A stretch of 64,000 bases of DNA, taken from positions 7,226,501-7,290,500 of the forward strand of contig NC_068980.1 of assembly GCF_016808095.1 (NCBI RefSeq). Direction: 5' to 3'. The notes beneath the pieces are model-generated. The model did not search any database and was not told where the DNA came from. It worked only from the letters and a program-made list of their open reading frames with translations. The stretch is from Vigna angularis. Taxonomy: Eukaryota > Streptophyta > Magnoliopsida > Fabales > Fabaceae. Both the position numbers and the translations under genes were made by a program. How positions within the stretch are numbered: position 1 is the first letter of the stretch; every line of letters begins with the position of its first letter. Positions 23,353 through 35,707 of the stretch are shown piece by piece.

Positions 23353-26300
23353 ATGAACGACCTTCTCACTGTAAGTTGATATCTGTAATTCCCTCTTTCG
23401 ATTCCAAAATTCGATTTTGATAACTGGGTCTTGTAGTTCTGTTGCTAAACTTATTTTCTAATTTTCTGCCATCACTGTGTCAGATTCATACTCTGTTTCA
23501 TTTCATTTCATTTTATCTTTCTTTAAAAAAAACGACATTAAGAGGTGCCCAAAATTTTGCCTTGGATTCTAGTGGGATACGAATAGGAATCAACATGTTC
23601 TGACATTGTAAGCCGTAAAATTCAGTTCATCGCTGAATCACTATATGGCTAGTGAAAATTTCCGAAAGGCGGTGTCTTGCATTAACTCAGATCATAGCTA
23701 ATCCCCAATTAGATTTCAGGTTGTTATTTTGTTTGTGGCATAACTTTTGGTTTTGGATTTATTCTGATAGTGATTCTGTTTCGTTTTGTTACTGTTAATT
23801 AATTTGAAACGGGTTATGTTTAGTACAATGTTGTTGTGTTATAAGATCAAAGTCTAAGGGTAGTTTTGTTTTTCTTTTTACTACTGTCATTATTATTTGA
23901 CATTCTTTCTTGCAGGATTCATTTGTTGGTGAAGCTAGTAATGGCCAGCCTTCTAGAGAAAGTGACATTGAAATGGGACAGGTTCCGAGAAGTAACTCTG
24001 ATATGGGAATGGAAGCTTTTAATAAGCAGGTACACAATGTACACGCTTTTTAAAATTTTAGAGCATTTGACTATTTAAGATAGCAATTTATTACCTAAGA
24101 TGTTATAGGGTTTTTTGTTGTGCGGATATTATTTTAGAATAGGCTGGAAGTCCAAAAAATATCGTTGTCCAAGGGGACAATGGAACTGATAAGTTTTTCT
24201 GTTTCCATAGTTAACTTTTTCTTCATGTATTAATATCCTACATGTACTGATATTCTTTGTTTCGATATTAGATCCATGAGGCTGATAAACAGATCGATAA
24301 GTTGGCGGTGCTACTTCAAAAGCTAAAGGTATTCATTATCTTCATCGTTTGTTACTTTCCAGCAGCAAGATCTCATTTATAAGCTAAAATTACTTCTTGC
24401 AGGAAGCTAATGAGGAATCGAAAGCTGTTACAAAAGCATCTGCCATGAAAGGTGTGTTACAATGCTGTTATTTTTGTGGTTACATCAAGTGCAATGTTTT
24501 TTTGTTTCTAATTGAAATCATCAATTTTGAATCAGTTGTAAGATTTTCTGGTAGGCACATGACAATTTTTTTTAATATACTGCATTTGTTGCTAATATTA
24601 AAATTTGATGCTCTTTAGAACAATGAATAGAATATGTTACTAAAGCATGTGTTATTAAGCGTGTGTTACAATGCAATGATATACTTTAGTTGAACCATCC
24701 ATTTTGAATTTCGTTGTAAGGATTTTTTGTATTGGAGCTGAAATTATATTAACTTGGGCTTGTCAGGCTGCTATAGCCAGACAGACACATGGTAAATTGT
24801 CTTTCTCACAACAATGGCAAGTTACATAAATATTTATGCTTCAAATTGAATATTTTTGATATACTTCTTTTGGAATTTACAATATATGCGAACAAAACTT
24901 AATAGTGTAACCTATAACATTACTTTCAGGCATCAAGAAAAGGATGGAGAAAGATATTGATGAAGTTGGGAAGATTGCTCATGGTGTTAAAACAAAGATT
25001 GAGGCTATAAACAGAGATGTATTGAGCTATTGGCTGAATATTGTTTTATTGGATGTCAATTTACTGTAAAATTTCAGAAAGTATGATAGTTATTTGATCA
25101 TGAATTGTTTTGTGCAGAACCTATCTAATAGACAAAAGCCTGGCTGTGAGAAAGGAACGGGTATTGACAGAGCAAGAATGAATATGACAAAGTAAGTTGA
25201 TTGTACACATTTTCATCATTGTACTTGATAAAAGGACCCAGAAAACTGAATTATTTTACTTTTCCATGAAACCACAGTTCCTTGACTAAAAAATTCAAGG
25301 ATCTCATGACAGAGTTCCAGGTATGTTTAGTTTTTAACACCTAACAGCAGAAGCTGTTTTTCCATTTTCTTGTCTGTCTTCTCATCAATGTGTTGTGTTT
25401 TAGACTCTTAGACAAAGAATACAAGATGAATATCGTGAGGTTGTGGAGAGAAGAGTTATAACAGGTTTGAACATTTCATCCCTGTGGTACACTTGGCAGT
25501 ACCATTGTTTCTTATTATTATTTTAGACTTGTATATTATAAAGTGTTTAATGGTGTTCACTTTGTGATTTCTTGATTTGATTTACAGTTACTGGGACTAG
25601 GCCAGATGATGAGGTGAGCTTAACTCATGAGTTGTGATTTGGGATATTCACTACCTATAAATTTTGTTGTAATTGGTCATCATTGACTATGATAGACTAT
25701 TGATCGCCTGATAGAAACTGGAAACAGTGAGCAAATCTTCCAGAGAGCAATCCTAGAAGCAGGCCGAGGACAGGTACTTGGTTTGTGATATTTAACTGTA
25801 GTTTGTCTTTTCCTCTTGAAAAGTTCAATATAGTACGTTATCTTTTCTGTCTTCCTTTTTTCTTGGATAAAGTGGGTTTGTTTAATACCTGGAAGAAAGG
25901 CTTAGTCGAAAATTAATTCATGATTGAATCGGTATATCTTATTCTATTTACACTAACTTTATGTAGTAAAGTGAGGTTTCACATTTTCATCTCATGGCCA
26001 AAGATGATAAATTTTTTTTTTCAGGAGTTGGGGAAGGGTAGTCAAACATTTCAATTGTTTCATTTTGGAAACTTGCAGTTGTGATTTCACTTCACTTGTG
26101 TGGAGGATTAAAACATAAGAAAACCTGGATTTTGCAGGTAGTGAACACAGTAGAAGAAATTCAGGAGAGACATGATGCTGTGAAAGAGATTGAGAAAAAA
26201 CTTCTTGATTTACACCAGGTTTGCCTACACGAAGATCTCAGTCTTAAATATTTAATCTAGCCGTAATGATAGCATATCATGTCTAACACTATTTTACTAT

Positions 26301-26648
26301 TTATCAGATTTACCTTGACATGGCAGTCTTAGTTGATGCTCAAGGAGAAATTCTAGATAACATTGAAAGTCAGGTTTGTTCACTCTGCGCCTCTCACACC
26401 CTTAATGTTGTGTTTGTATGCATGTGTATGTCGAATACAGGGCATATTTAGTTTGATTTTGCGTTAATGAGAGGCTTGTTCAGGTCAACAACGCAGTCGA
26501 TCATGTCCAGAGAGGGACAAGTGCACTTCAAAATGCTAAGAAACTCCAGAAGAACTCACGAAAATGGATGTGCATTGCCATCATTATACTGTTGATAATA
26601 GTAGCTATCATAGTTGTGGGTGTTCTCAAACCTTGGAAGAGTAGCTAG
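23353..26648 (+). CDS. SYP132: Syntaxin of plants 132-type Qa-SNARE (plasma membrane)
   Basis: Thirteen exons: 23,353-23,370; 23,916-24,029; 24,272-24,328; 24,403-24,451; 24,930-25,018; 25,118-25,191; 25,278-25,320; 25,404-25,464; 25,588-25,613; 25,696-25,773; 26,138-26,218; 26,308-26,373; 26,484-26,648. All introns are GT-AG and the CDS sums to 921 nt (306 residues). It starts MNDLLT and has the SRESDIEMG segment, an N-terminal helical bundle, and a SNARE motif from about residue 209 to 270. The zero-layer glutamine is at residue 242 (LVDAQGE). A C-terminal anchor at about 280-300 ends in VLKPWKSS. The order and sequence match SYP132, which drives exocytic fusion at the plasma membrane, in cytokinesis and in secretion to microbial interfaces. 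Exon 12 ends in phase 0 after IESQ, in mid-SNARE, so exon 13 can be exchanged for another last exon; one lies at 30,228. Confidence 0.95.
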
Positions 26649-29600
26649 GGTTCTTGAGTGTGTGGCCCTGTACCTTTTGTCCATAACATATGCATTTGTG
26701 TCAAAAGGACATCTTAGAGCGGGATTTTTATAAGCCTTCTTATTTTGTATGATCGAGATGCTTGTTTTGTGTGGTGTGACTGATTTCTCTATACATTCAT
26801 TGTCGTGTCTCACGATATAAATTCATATTCTTTGTAGCCCTCAAAGCTTTATCAGGGTATTGTGTTTCCTTGTATTATTCTATAAAGCTGTTTTTCCTGT
26901 CATTGTCTAGTTGTAATCTTGCATTGATATTCTTCTTGGAAAGAAAGCACATCCTTAGAGAACATTCATTAGTACTTCCTAGTTCCCATTTTTGTCAGCT
27001 GGTTTAAGATAGTGCACCTCGGTAGTTTACCAAAATACAAGGTTGTCCTAACAATTTTATTAGCGTACGTAATAATAACCTTTGTATAAACGTGAGAGTA
27101 ATGAAGAGTTCCATTTTAGCATGGACCATGTAATTTCGTTGCTAGGGCTGAGTCAAGGTGCAAATAGTTTGGTGAATACCTGTGGAAATGTTTCTGCTGA
27201 TCTTATGCTTCACGTAATGTCAGTGAGGTATTTCCAAAATAAAGGTTCACTTTCTGATATCTTTGCTTCAATTCACCAACTTTTTTTGTTGTGACAAGTT
27301 TCACTTTCCACATTTTAATTTTCAACATATCCAAATATTTACACTACCATCAGTTCTTACCCCAATTCTTTGTAGTGTATCTTCATCTTATTTTTCCTCA
27401 TATAACAATAAGCATAATTTTATTATTATTATGGTTGTAGGCACTTACGTGGATATCCAATATACATTATCCTCTATATCTATAAATTATAAAGTTATCT
27501 AGCTACTGTGAACCTTTTCACATTCAATTTCAATGAGATTTTATTTTCTCAAACAATTATGAATTACGTTCCTCCTCTGAACAGCTATTTTTGTTGTTAT
27601 TAGGAAAAATATCCTAGGATTTTTCTTCGTATTTTATCCTTATTTGAATTTCTTTACCTCTTCATGGTTTATTTATCTTTCCTTGATTCCATCATTTTTT
27701 TTATTCAAACTATTTTGTCTTTTATACCAACCTGTTTTTCATTTTAATTTCATAAAAATAAATCATCTTTGTCCCTTTTCATTTCGATACTATTTTAATT
27801 GATTTATCACTATTTTATTTTTTTAATGTTTACTTATTTGGTTTCCTAACCTAGTTTTAATTTATTTTATGATCTTGACCACATTGTTTATGCCTCGAAA
27901 CTAATTAAAACGTATTCATTATTGAACTTTAATTATTTTTATTTATTAACAATTATTATATTTGGATATATTTAATATTTTACTATAAACAAATTTATTT
28001 ATTTTTATTGATTTGATTTACTTTAATTAATTCATATTGTCATCTTTTATGTTAAATAATTATTATAATTATTGAGTGAGTACTCAATGGTTGAATGTTG
28101 ATTCTATTACCTGATGATAATCCATTATTATAAAATATTATATGCATAATGGATATAGTAGAAAATCAACTATTATATCATAAAATATTTTAAAACATAT
28201 AATAAATTATGATAATCAATTATTATATTATAAGATATTATCTATAAATATTTGAAAGATATAATAAAATTTAATAATTAATTATTATAAATATTTCAGA
28301 GATATTTTATATTATTTTAGAGATATTTTATAATATCTTATAAGGCAGTAGAATAATAATAAACATTATATATTGAATTCGACCTATTGCAATGAATATA
28401 TCAATATGAATTTTATTTGAATTTCAAAAGAAAATGCATCTGTTAGAATTCTTAGTTAGCTCTTGAACTCTACTTGATCATCTACTAACTTATTTTCAAT
28501 TGCTAAGAGTTATAATTTGAGAAAGTGATAACATCATTATTTTACTACCTTTTCCCTTCTTATGCATATTAATAAGCTAAGTACGAGGTATACCAAAAGT
28601 TGAGGGTGAAAGTGAAATAGGGTACTTTCCCTACATATTGCTTTATGCCTTTTAGTTTTACGAGCAGTACGTTTGGGGAGGATTTGAGAAATGGAGTACA
28701 TGAAAGAAAAAGGTGAGTGGAAACATATGAAAAAATACAGTAAAAAATTAAACATATTTAGGTAAAGAGAAATGAAAAATAAATATGGTAAAAATAGAAA
28801 TAGGAAGTGAAAATAAAGAAGCCCTTTTGTAATGTGTTTGGGTGTATTAGGCTGATGAATGGATCGAGGGATTACTAGGTGGGATTGATTAGGATTAGGG
28901 ATAAATTTTTTTCTTGATGTTTGAATTATACTTTCTATAATATAAATTTTAAATTGCTTTCATTGTGAAGAAATATCATAAAAAATCATAATTTTTCATC
29001 AAATGTTTATTATTATAAAAACTCTTAAACTTTCTACTAGTTTCTTTTCACTGTTTTTAGCACAAAACTTACATGATATTGTAGGTATTATTGTTCAATC
29101 ATATGTATAGTTTTATCTTCTTGGTGCACAAAAACAAAACTTTAAGTATAATTGGAAACAGTACCTAAGCACCTACTACCATTTTTTCCCCCTTTTTTCA
29201 ATTCTACCTATCCAAATCCCACAATATGTGAGTTTATTTTTCTTCTTTTTATTCCACCTATCTGAATAAGCAAAAACAAACTTCACCTTTTGGATTATTT
29301 TTATCTATTCAAACAAAACTTTTTATCTCTTTATATTTGGGTAATTTTCACAATCGTTATTAGCTCTTTTCTCATTCAAACAGAGTTTTAGATATTTAGA
29401 TTGTGGCCTGTAAGTACGAGAAGGTTAAAAATCATTACATTACTAAGAAACAGAAAACTTGAATTATACAAATCTTTTACTCTTGGTGCTTTTTAATCTC
29501 TACTAAAAGAACCAATATATTGTGGCCTCAGATTTCTACATGAATGTACAAAACCTACTTATGATCTCGTAATTGATTTTTTGAGCTTACACTCTGGCCA

Positions 29601-30227
29601 TTCAAAGTTTCATCTTATAACCATGACATTTTAAATATTTATATTTACCAGTGTATAGACGTGCCTCTTTTTTCGGTTCCTATCTTTTTATATATATTAG
29701 CATCCTAAAAACATTTCGTAAAAATCAAAAGGCACCAAATGCACTAAAATTGATGTGCGGAACAAGTTAGTTGTGTGAGTAGCTACATCATATTATATGT
29801 TAAAGTATGACTATTGTGTACATTTCGTGCGTGTTGAGCCTTGAATACTTTACCAACTTTGTTTACTTGTGCAGAGAATTGTTCCTCCCATTACTTTATA
29901 CCAGTTATGCATAAAGTGCCAATGTGAATACATTGATTTAAATAATTTTTAATAGATTTATTAAAGCAATTTAATAAAACTACTGCCAGAGAAGATATAA
30001 CTAATATTGACATGTTTTTCAATTATTTCCTATCAAACCTATTTATAATCATATTAACTATTTACAGTGGAGGAACTAATTCGCACCAGTAGCATTTCTA
30101 TGTTTATTGTTTGGAAAGAATAATGTAACTATTGCATCAATTGCAAAAGATTTGAGCTACTAGGAAAGGATTTATTATTTCGGACAGCTAATAATGTCTT
30201 TTTAAAATGCCATTCTGTAATGAACAG
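26649..30227. other. 3' flank of syntaxin exon 13 and long intron to the alternative last exon
   Basis: 26,649-26,950 is the probable 3' UTR of the short transcript. The rest is AT-rich and I found no further syntaxin exons, so the next exon at 30,228 is not part of a second full-length gene. Short open frames at 27,082-27,502 and 28,537-28,755 look like chance. Confidence 0.55.
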
Positions 30228-30389
30228 GTGACAAACGCAACTGATCATGTGAGACTGGGTAACGACGCTCTCCAAACTGCAAAAAGTTTGCAAAAGAAAT
30301 CAAGAAAATGCATGATGATTTCCATTATATTGCTCCTGGCCATTGCCCTCATCATCGTTCTCGCTGTTTTGAAACCATGGAAGAAGTAA
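30228..30389 (+). CDS. SYP132: Alternative last exon of the SYP132 syntaxin gene
   Basis: After an AG acceptor (TGAACAG|GTGACAAAC), 53 codons plus stop encode [20 protein letters not shown], then [10 protein letters not shown], a hydrophobic anchor [17 protein letters not shown] and LKPWKK. By eye 34 of 53 residues are identical to exon 13 of the upstream gene and the phase is the same (0), so joining exon 12 to this exon gives a 305-residue syntaxin with a different SNARE half and anchor. No other syntaxin exons lie between 26,649 and 30,227. In Medicago truncatula SYP132 is known to produce two proteins through alternative transcript termination and last-exon choice, one of them needed for the symbiosome interface. 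This arrangement looks the same. A decayed tandem duplicate is the alternative, but the exon has no stop, frameshift or lost splice site. Confidence 0.82.
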   Translation: MTNATDHVRLGNDALQTAKSLQKKSRKCMMISIILLLAIALIIVLAVLKPWKK

Positions 30390-32671
30390 CCAGAGGAGAG
30401 GAAAGTAATTTTATTGCTTAGTTATAAAGAACAGAACTATATATATTTCACATTTAATTTTCTTTTAAGTGCATGAAAACCCTGAATTGTTACAGTAGTT
30501 ACTTTGATTGTAGTACTTCTACATTGTCAAATTGGCTTTTAGTGTACGCTTGCTCGGCTAATACATAATAGGTTGTCCACTATTTTTCTTTAACACAGAA
30601 TCATGGGTAAGAGCTTTTATTCATTACTTTTTCGTAAATAAAGCAACTCAAACATTTCCCAATACATCACTCTGATTAGCCAGCTACCAAACTTCAGTTA
30701 AATCTACCCATATTTAACTACCAATACTAAAGTTAGCTGGTTGTGTAATTATTGGTTAAATAGGTACATTAGTTGATATATTGTAAGTATCTGAGGTGAT
30801 GTGTGAGAGGTGTAAATGACTAGTACTATTCTTCTTCATGGGTAAACAAATGATTGATTTGATTTCAGGAGTATTAGCATGGGTAATGCATTCAAAAGAT
30901 GAGTATGCAAACATGTGAGGTAAGCTTGAATAGTTGAATTCTGTTAAATTAGTCATTGATTTTATAATGAGCAATGGTTGGGAATTATTAATCTTGTGGT
31001 CGCAATTACTGTTTAGAAACACTGGCTTAGTGGTGGAGCTTCTTTAGGGTAGAGGGGGAAGCTGTTATACCATCATTGCTCCTAACTTATCACCTCTTCC
31101 ATGTTGATATTAACAAGTCATAGTATACACAATCTCATTGTCAATTGATGTATAACTGATGTCAGAGATAAAATAGTCTCATAGGCAACATAAGTTAGCT
31201 TAGAGGCAAGGAAAACCAGGAATCCCCCTACTTTCATACTGGCTGTTTCTTTTTTCTTTTTAGTTAATAAGACTAACTTAAGAACTTCCATGGACTCCAT
31301 CTTTCTGTCTTGAAAAGATAAAGGGATTTCCATCTTTGGAATCACTGTAGCTTCCTTACAGCAGAATACCCCTCTAATGTAAGCAAATAAGGGTGTACAC
31401 TCCCATAAATTCGAGTAGATAAAGTTCATGATGCACTTTAAAAGAAGATGAAGAGTAAACAAAAACAAGAATGTAAGTATATGTTCATATGTTCTTATTA
31501 TGACTTCTGAAGCCGAGAATTGTTCAATGTCTTCAAATTGAACCTGCCTTCTTCTAACTGTTAGTTATTTTTCTTTTATATACTTATCCATCTAGAGCTC
31601 ATCATTTCCCCAAAAAAAATTCGGCACTAATTTAACTTTTTAATCATGTAAGGTACTTGTCCTCATTAATTCTTAGAATACTTTGAAATCTTGACAACTT
31701 TACCCCTTATTGTCCCCATAGCTGGAATATCATGGGAACTTTTGTCAGCAAAGCATCTAGACCTCAAGGAAAATAATTGCCAAGAAAATTCTCAAATCAG
31801 AAACAATAGGAGGTAGAGAATTTCAACAATCACAGTTATCTTAATCATCCTCACAGTGTTTAAAAAGACCATGTAGCTATTGCATGTTTGTCGCCAAGAG
31901 AATAGAACTTCAGTATCCATTCGGCTTGACACTAGATAGGCAATGGAGTTATGGACTACACTTGAGTTTGATATTTTCATATAGCTAAAGATTACACTAA
32001 AAGGATATACGGGAAAACTGGAAAACTCCAAGCTACTATTACCCACCACTCACCAAATGGTCCTAATTTCAACTGTCCATTCTTACCCATTGCATTTTGT
32101 TTCCAGCTAAATGGCAACATATTTCACTTACATTTTTTTTCTTATAAGTTTCATCATTACATTAAAATTTCTTAAACAGAAAGATCTACATTTGTTTCAA
32201 TTAGGTATGTTGTCAAGAAGCGTATATATTCAAGTTTTCGGAACTTCATATCTCTCCTTGACAATATAGTGAGATATGTAAGCAGAAAATCATGTTCTGT
32301 ATAGCCATTTGGATTTCAAGAAAAGGAAATCCTAATTCTTTAAGTTTATAATATCTTGGGGTCATTATGACTTCCAAGGTTGGATTTTTCACAGTATACA
32401 GTTTATTTGTTACCATGATATTTAGTAGGCGTTCAGCACATGAAGCGACATGAATAATGCTATTTAAGACAGCAATGTGAATATTATCTAACAATCAATA
32501 CCATAAAACCATGTTAAGCAGATACTCCTTTTGATAAGGGACCGGAAGATAGCACGCAACAAACAACCATATGTCAAACATCAACCAGCCAATATCCAAT
32601 ATTTGAATTCACTCATTGAAATCATAAAGATCCACAATTTCTATAAATAACAGACAGGGGGCAATAGAAAC
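30390..32671. other. 3' UTR candidate and intergenic DNA
   Basis: 30,390-30,660 probably holds the 3' UTR of the long syntaxin transcript; an AATAAA lies near 30,638. Nothing recognisable is seen from 30,700 to 32,670. Confidence 0.5.
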
Positions 32672-33525
32672 TCAATGTTCGTCATCTGAAGAAGCAGACA
32701 ATACCTGCAATCCAGTACAGCGAGAGCAATCTAATATAGCATGAACAAACTCAGACATCTAACATGTTAGGATTTATGATGGCACAGCCCAGAAATTCCC
32801 GTTTGCAAAAGGGAAATGTGATTTTGACAAAACAAACGTTGACCTTTAAGTTTAAAAAAGTAATATACGTGTAGATTTTGACAAAACAAACGTTGAACTT
32901 TAAATTTCAAAAAGTAATATACGTGTAGATGAATTCAAAAAGTCATGTATAACCAATAATGATTTCCAATTAGTTGATAATATAAAACTCATGTCTATTA
33001 AACTAAGAAAAAAACATTTTACAGATTTGAAAATTTCATACTAAATTTCATAAAAGAACTCGCATTTAAGAAACAATTTTTCAAACAAACCTTCTGTGCT
33101 TACCAATCTGACATTTAACAAAACCCATTTCTGCAAAGTGAAGATTATCCAACACCAAATTTGGAAAAGCTAACCCATATTCCACGGTTTAGGGTTCTCA
33201 ACCGACCTTTCCTGTTCTAAAATCTCTCTCTGTCTCATGTATATAAAGGAGCTCTTAGAAGTTAACTCCCGTGAAAATTATCCGAAAGCCTTATATAAAC
33301 CTATAGAGTAATTGACGAGAACCAGAATTTCCTGAACAGCATACGAACTAGATCTAGTTCGATTTCAAGGTTAGTAAAACAAAGGTAAAGTGAATTTGCA
33401 GAATCCACAGGAAGAGAAACACTAAATTTAGAAAAAGTAGATTTGTTGGAAGGATCAGAAAACGATACGATAAACGAAACAAAAGAAGACAAAGCTGTGT
33501 ATACCTTGAAAAACACGAATTTCAT
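32672..33525 (-). CDS. Possible small three-exon gene, 44-residue product, unknown
   Basis: On the minus strand three short open segments join in frame through GT-AG borders: 33,525-33,505 (MKFVFFK, donor CAAG|GTATAC), 33,130-33,104 (acceptor TTTGCAG, KWVLLNVRL, donor TTG|GTAAGC) and 32,758-32,672 (acceptor ATGTTAG; MSEFVHAILD, CSRCTGLQVL, SASSDDEH, stop). An in-frame stop (TGA) precedes the ATG by two codons. The last exon has the look of coding sequence, with a CxxC pair and an acidic end, but I do not recognise it. A CT-rich leader lies upstream (33,560-33,660). It could instead be the 3' part of a longer gene with exons I failed to find, or a non-coding transcript. Confidence 0.35.
32821..32928. 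repeat. 54-bp tandem duplication
   Basis: Two adjacent 54-bp copies beginning 'attttgacaaaacaaacgtt' (32,821-32,874 and 32,875-32,928) differ at only a few positions. They lie in the putative last intron of the small minus-strand gene. Confidence 0.9.
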
Positions 33526-33659
33526 GTTTGGTCAGAAATTTTGTTGCGAGATGCTTGACGGCGAATCAGCTCCCAACTTCTCACCTCATCCACTCAGATC
33601 GCCTTCTCTTCGTGCTTGAAATTGAACGATAGAGAGAGAAAGAAAGAAAGGGATAGTTC

Positions 33660-34682
33660 ATTTTAAATTTTGTTGTTTGTACCATTCTTTATTGTCTTAA
33701 TATATTATATATTATCACTTTACTATTTTATATTGAAATAAAAATAAATAAATAGTAGTATGGTGCTCATAATTATTTGTAGACGCATTATTTTAAATAC
33801 TGCTAAGACAATTATTTCTGTTTATTCTTCATCCACTGCATTTTAGCGTCTACAAAATATGTGATGTGACAATTTAAAGAAAAACTTATAATCTTAATTT
33901 TGACCATTTATGATATATAATATGAAATTCCTGAGCAGTAATTTTTCAGACATACTTATTATTGTTAGCTAAAATTGATTAAAATTACAAATTTTAATGA
34001 ATCTCACCTATTATTTAATTTTTTTTTTCTGATTTTACATGATAAGTTTTAACAAATGTATATGAAAAAAAAAGTTTTAGGTAAAACTATTGTTTTGAGC
34101 TGTATGTAAAATCATATTTATCCACTAACACCTTTTCTTTTAGGTGTGTTACATTCAATCCTATAACGAACGATGTGGGACCTAATGCCACCACCCGTTC
34201 TAAATATATAAATGAGAAGATGATTTAATCTTCATCTAACGCTTCAAAAAAACAAGTGGTGCTTCTTAGTTAGAGTTAGATTTTGATAGATGATATGCGA
34301 GAATGAGACACCCGAATCCCTATGCAATTTGGTATCAAGAATTGTACTCGTTCAATTAATACACAGAGACACATGATACATAGCCAAAATGGTAAATGAA
34401 TAAGAAAGACAAACGAAGAAAGTGAACGCCACTAATGCGATTCAGATAAGACCAACCACCAAGTAACATTTGAAGATGGAAAACTATTACACAAACAAGC
34501 TTTTATAGTTGCAGTTTCTTTCTTTTATAGCCAATACAAATACAGATACCTATAAATAAATAAGACCAACTTTAATTCAGTTTATGTCCCACAAAATCAC
34601 TCCCACAACTTAACACTAATGTTGCACCCAAAATCTTGTTGCTCATCCTACACTGAACACCAATATGTAGTACTCTGCCACT
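33660..34682. other. Intergenic DNA
   Basis: AT-rich spacer between two minus-strand genes. No gene or clear transposon recognised. 34,500-34,680 probably includes the 3' UTR of the R3-MYB gene. Confidence 0.5.
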
Positions 34683-35707
34683 TCATTTACTAGAACTCGA
34701 GAGTCTCGAAGTCCAATACTTCTCTATTTCGTCTGCTGTTCTTCCAGGAATTCTTCCAGCAATCAAAGACCACCTAAAAAGAAACACATTGTTTTTACAA
34801 GCTCCATCTGCACACTGCTTAAAAGGGTAAGATTCAAAGCATGTTAACAAGAAAATTTTCTCACCTTTTCCCAACCAGTTTATACATCCTGATTATAAGA
34901 GTTTCCTCATCTTCAGAAAATTCAACCTTGGAAGATCCACGCTTCCCTGAATCTAAACAGATTTTATCATCTTTCACTAAAAAACCATGCAGAGAAAAGT
35001 AGAGCTAACTACCAAATTTTTCGTTAGGCACTGTCAACTCTTAGAGACTCAAATTGTTATCACTTGATACGCGTAAGCACTATATATTCTTTTAACATAT
35101 TCATATATGATGATTGTAGTAGTTTCCACTTTTCCACAACCATATGCATGTCAATTAATAATTGGGTGTCTGTCATAAACTCTAGAGTGTGTTTAACTAC
35201 CTTTTTCCAGCAAAAGTTGTCTTTTTTCACATTCTTTATTATTATTGTTATCAGAAATTATTAAAAGTTATAATTTTTTTCAATTTCCAACTTCAGAAGT
35301 GTACACCAGACAGTGTGCTATTAACTCTCACATGCAACTTAGAAAAGTTAGCAATATGAAATTAGGTTCCAAAAGTAGTTGGTGTTCCATGAGAAAAGAC
35401 TAAAAGAGTGACCCACAAGAAGCACTGGAGTGGAAAAAACTGCAAAGATTAATGGGTGTGTGTACTCTCAAGTTTGCAGGTTTAACAAGAGACATAACAT
35501 ACATAGCCAACAACTACCCTCCTAGTATCATTATTCCAGCAAATAAAGTGTAAAATGAAATTAATATCATTAAAAATGCATTGAAATATTTGTTTTGCAT
35601 GAAGCAACATCTGAAAAAGTTGGTAGATAGAGTGTAGAATAATGATGTATATACATACCAGAAGAATGTGAAGAAGTTTGAGTGGAAGAGGTATTGGAGT
35701 CAGCCAT
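34683..35707 (-). CDS. R3-type single-repeat MYB (CPC/TRY/MYBx-like repressor)
   Basis: Three exons: 35,707-35,659, 34,952-34,865 and 34,773-34,683 (228 nt, 75 residues). The ATG at 35,707 ([13 protein letters not shown]) is favoured over the upstream open frame because R3-MYBs have short tails. The R3 repeat runs from [20 protein letters not shown] through [20 protein letters not shown] to [11 protein letters not shown]. It contains the bHLH-binding signature Lx2Rx3Lx6Lx3R, with Thr instead of Asp/Glu before the first Leu. No activation domain is present. Such proteins compete with R2R3-MYBs for bHLH partners in the MYB-bHLH-WD40 complex and repress trichome/root-hair fate or anthocyanin synthesis. 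The wording of the repeat (VEFSEDEE...[14 protein letters not shown]) is nearest the anthocyanin-repressor MYBx-like group, but subgroup choice is by eye. The two-intron structure and phases are typical. Confidence 0.9.

Noticed and set aside
30228..30389. Reading the distal syntaxin exon as a separate small gene starting at 30,207
   Set aside because: The sequence before the AG at 30,227 does not match any syntaxin, whereas that from 30,228 aligns residue by residue with exon 13 in the same phase.
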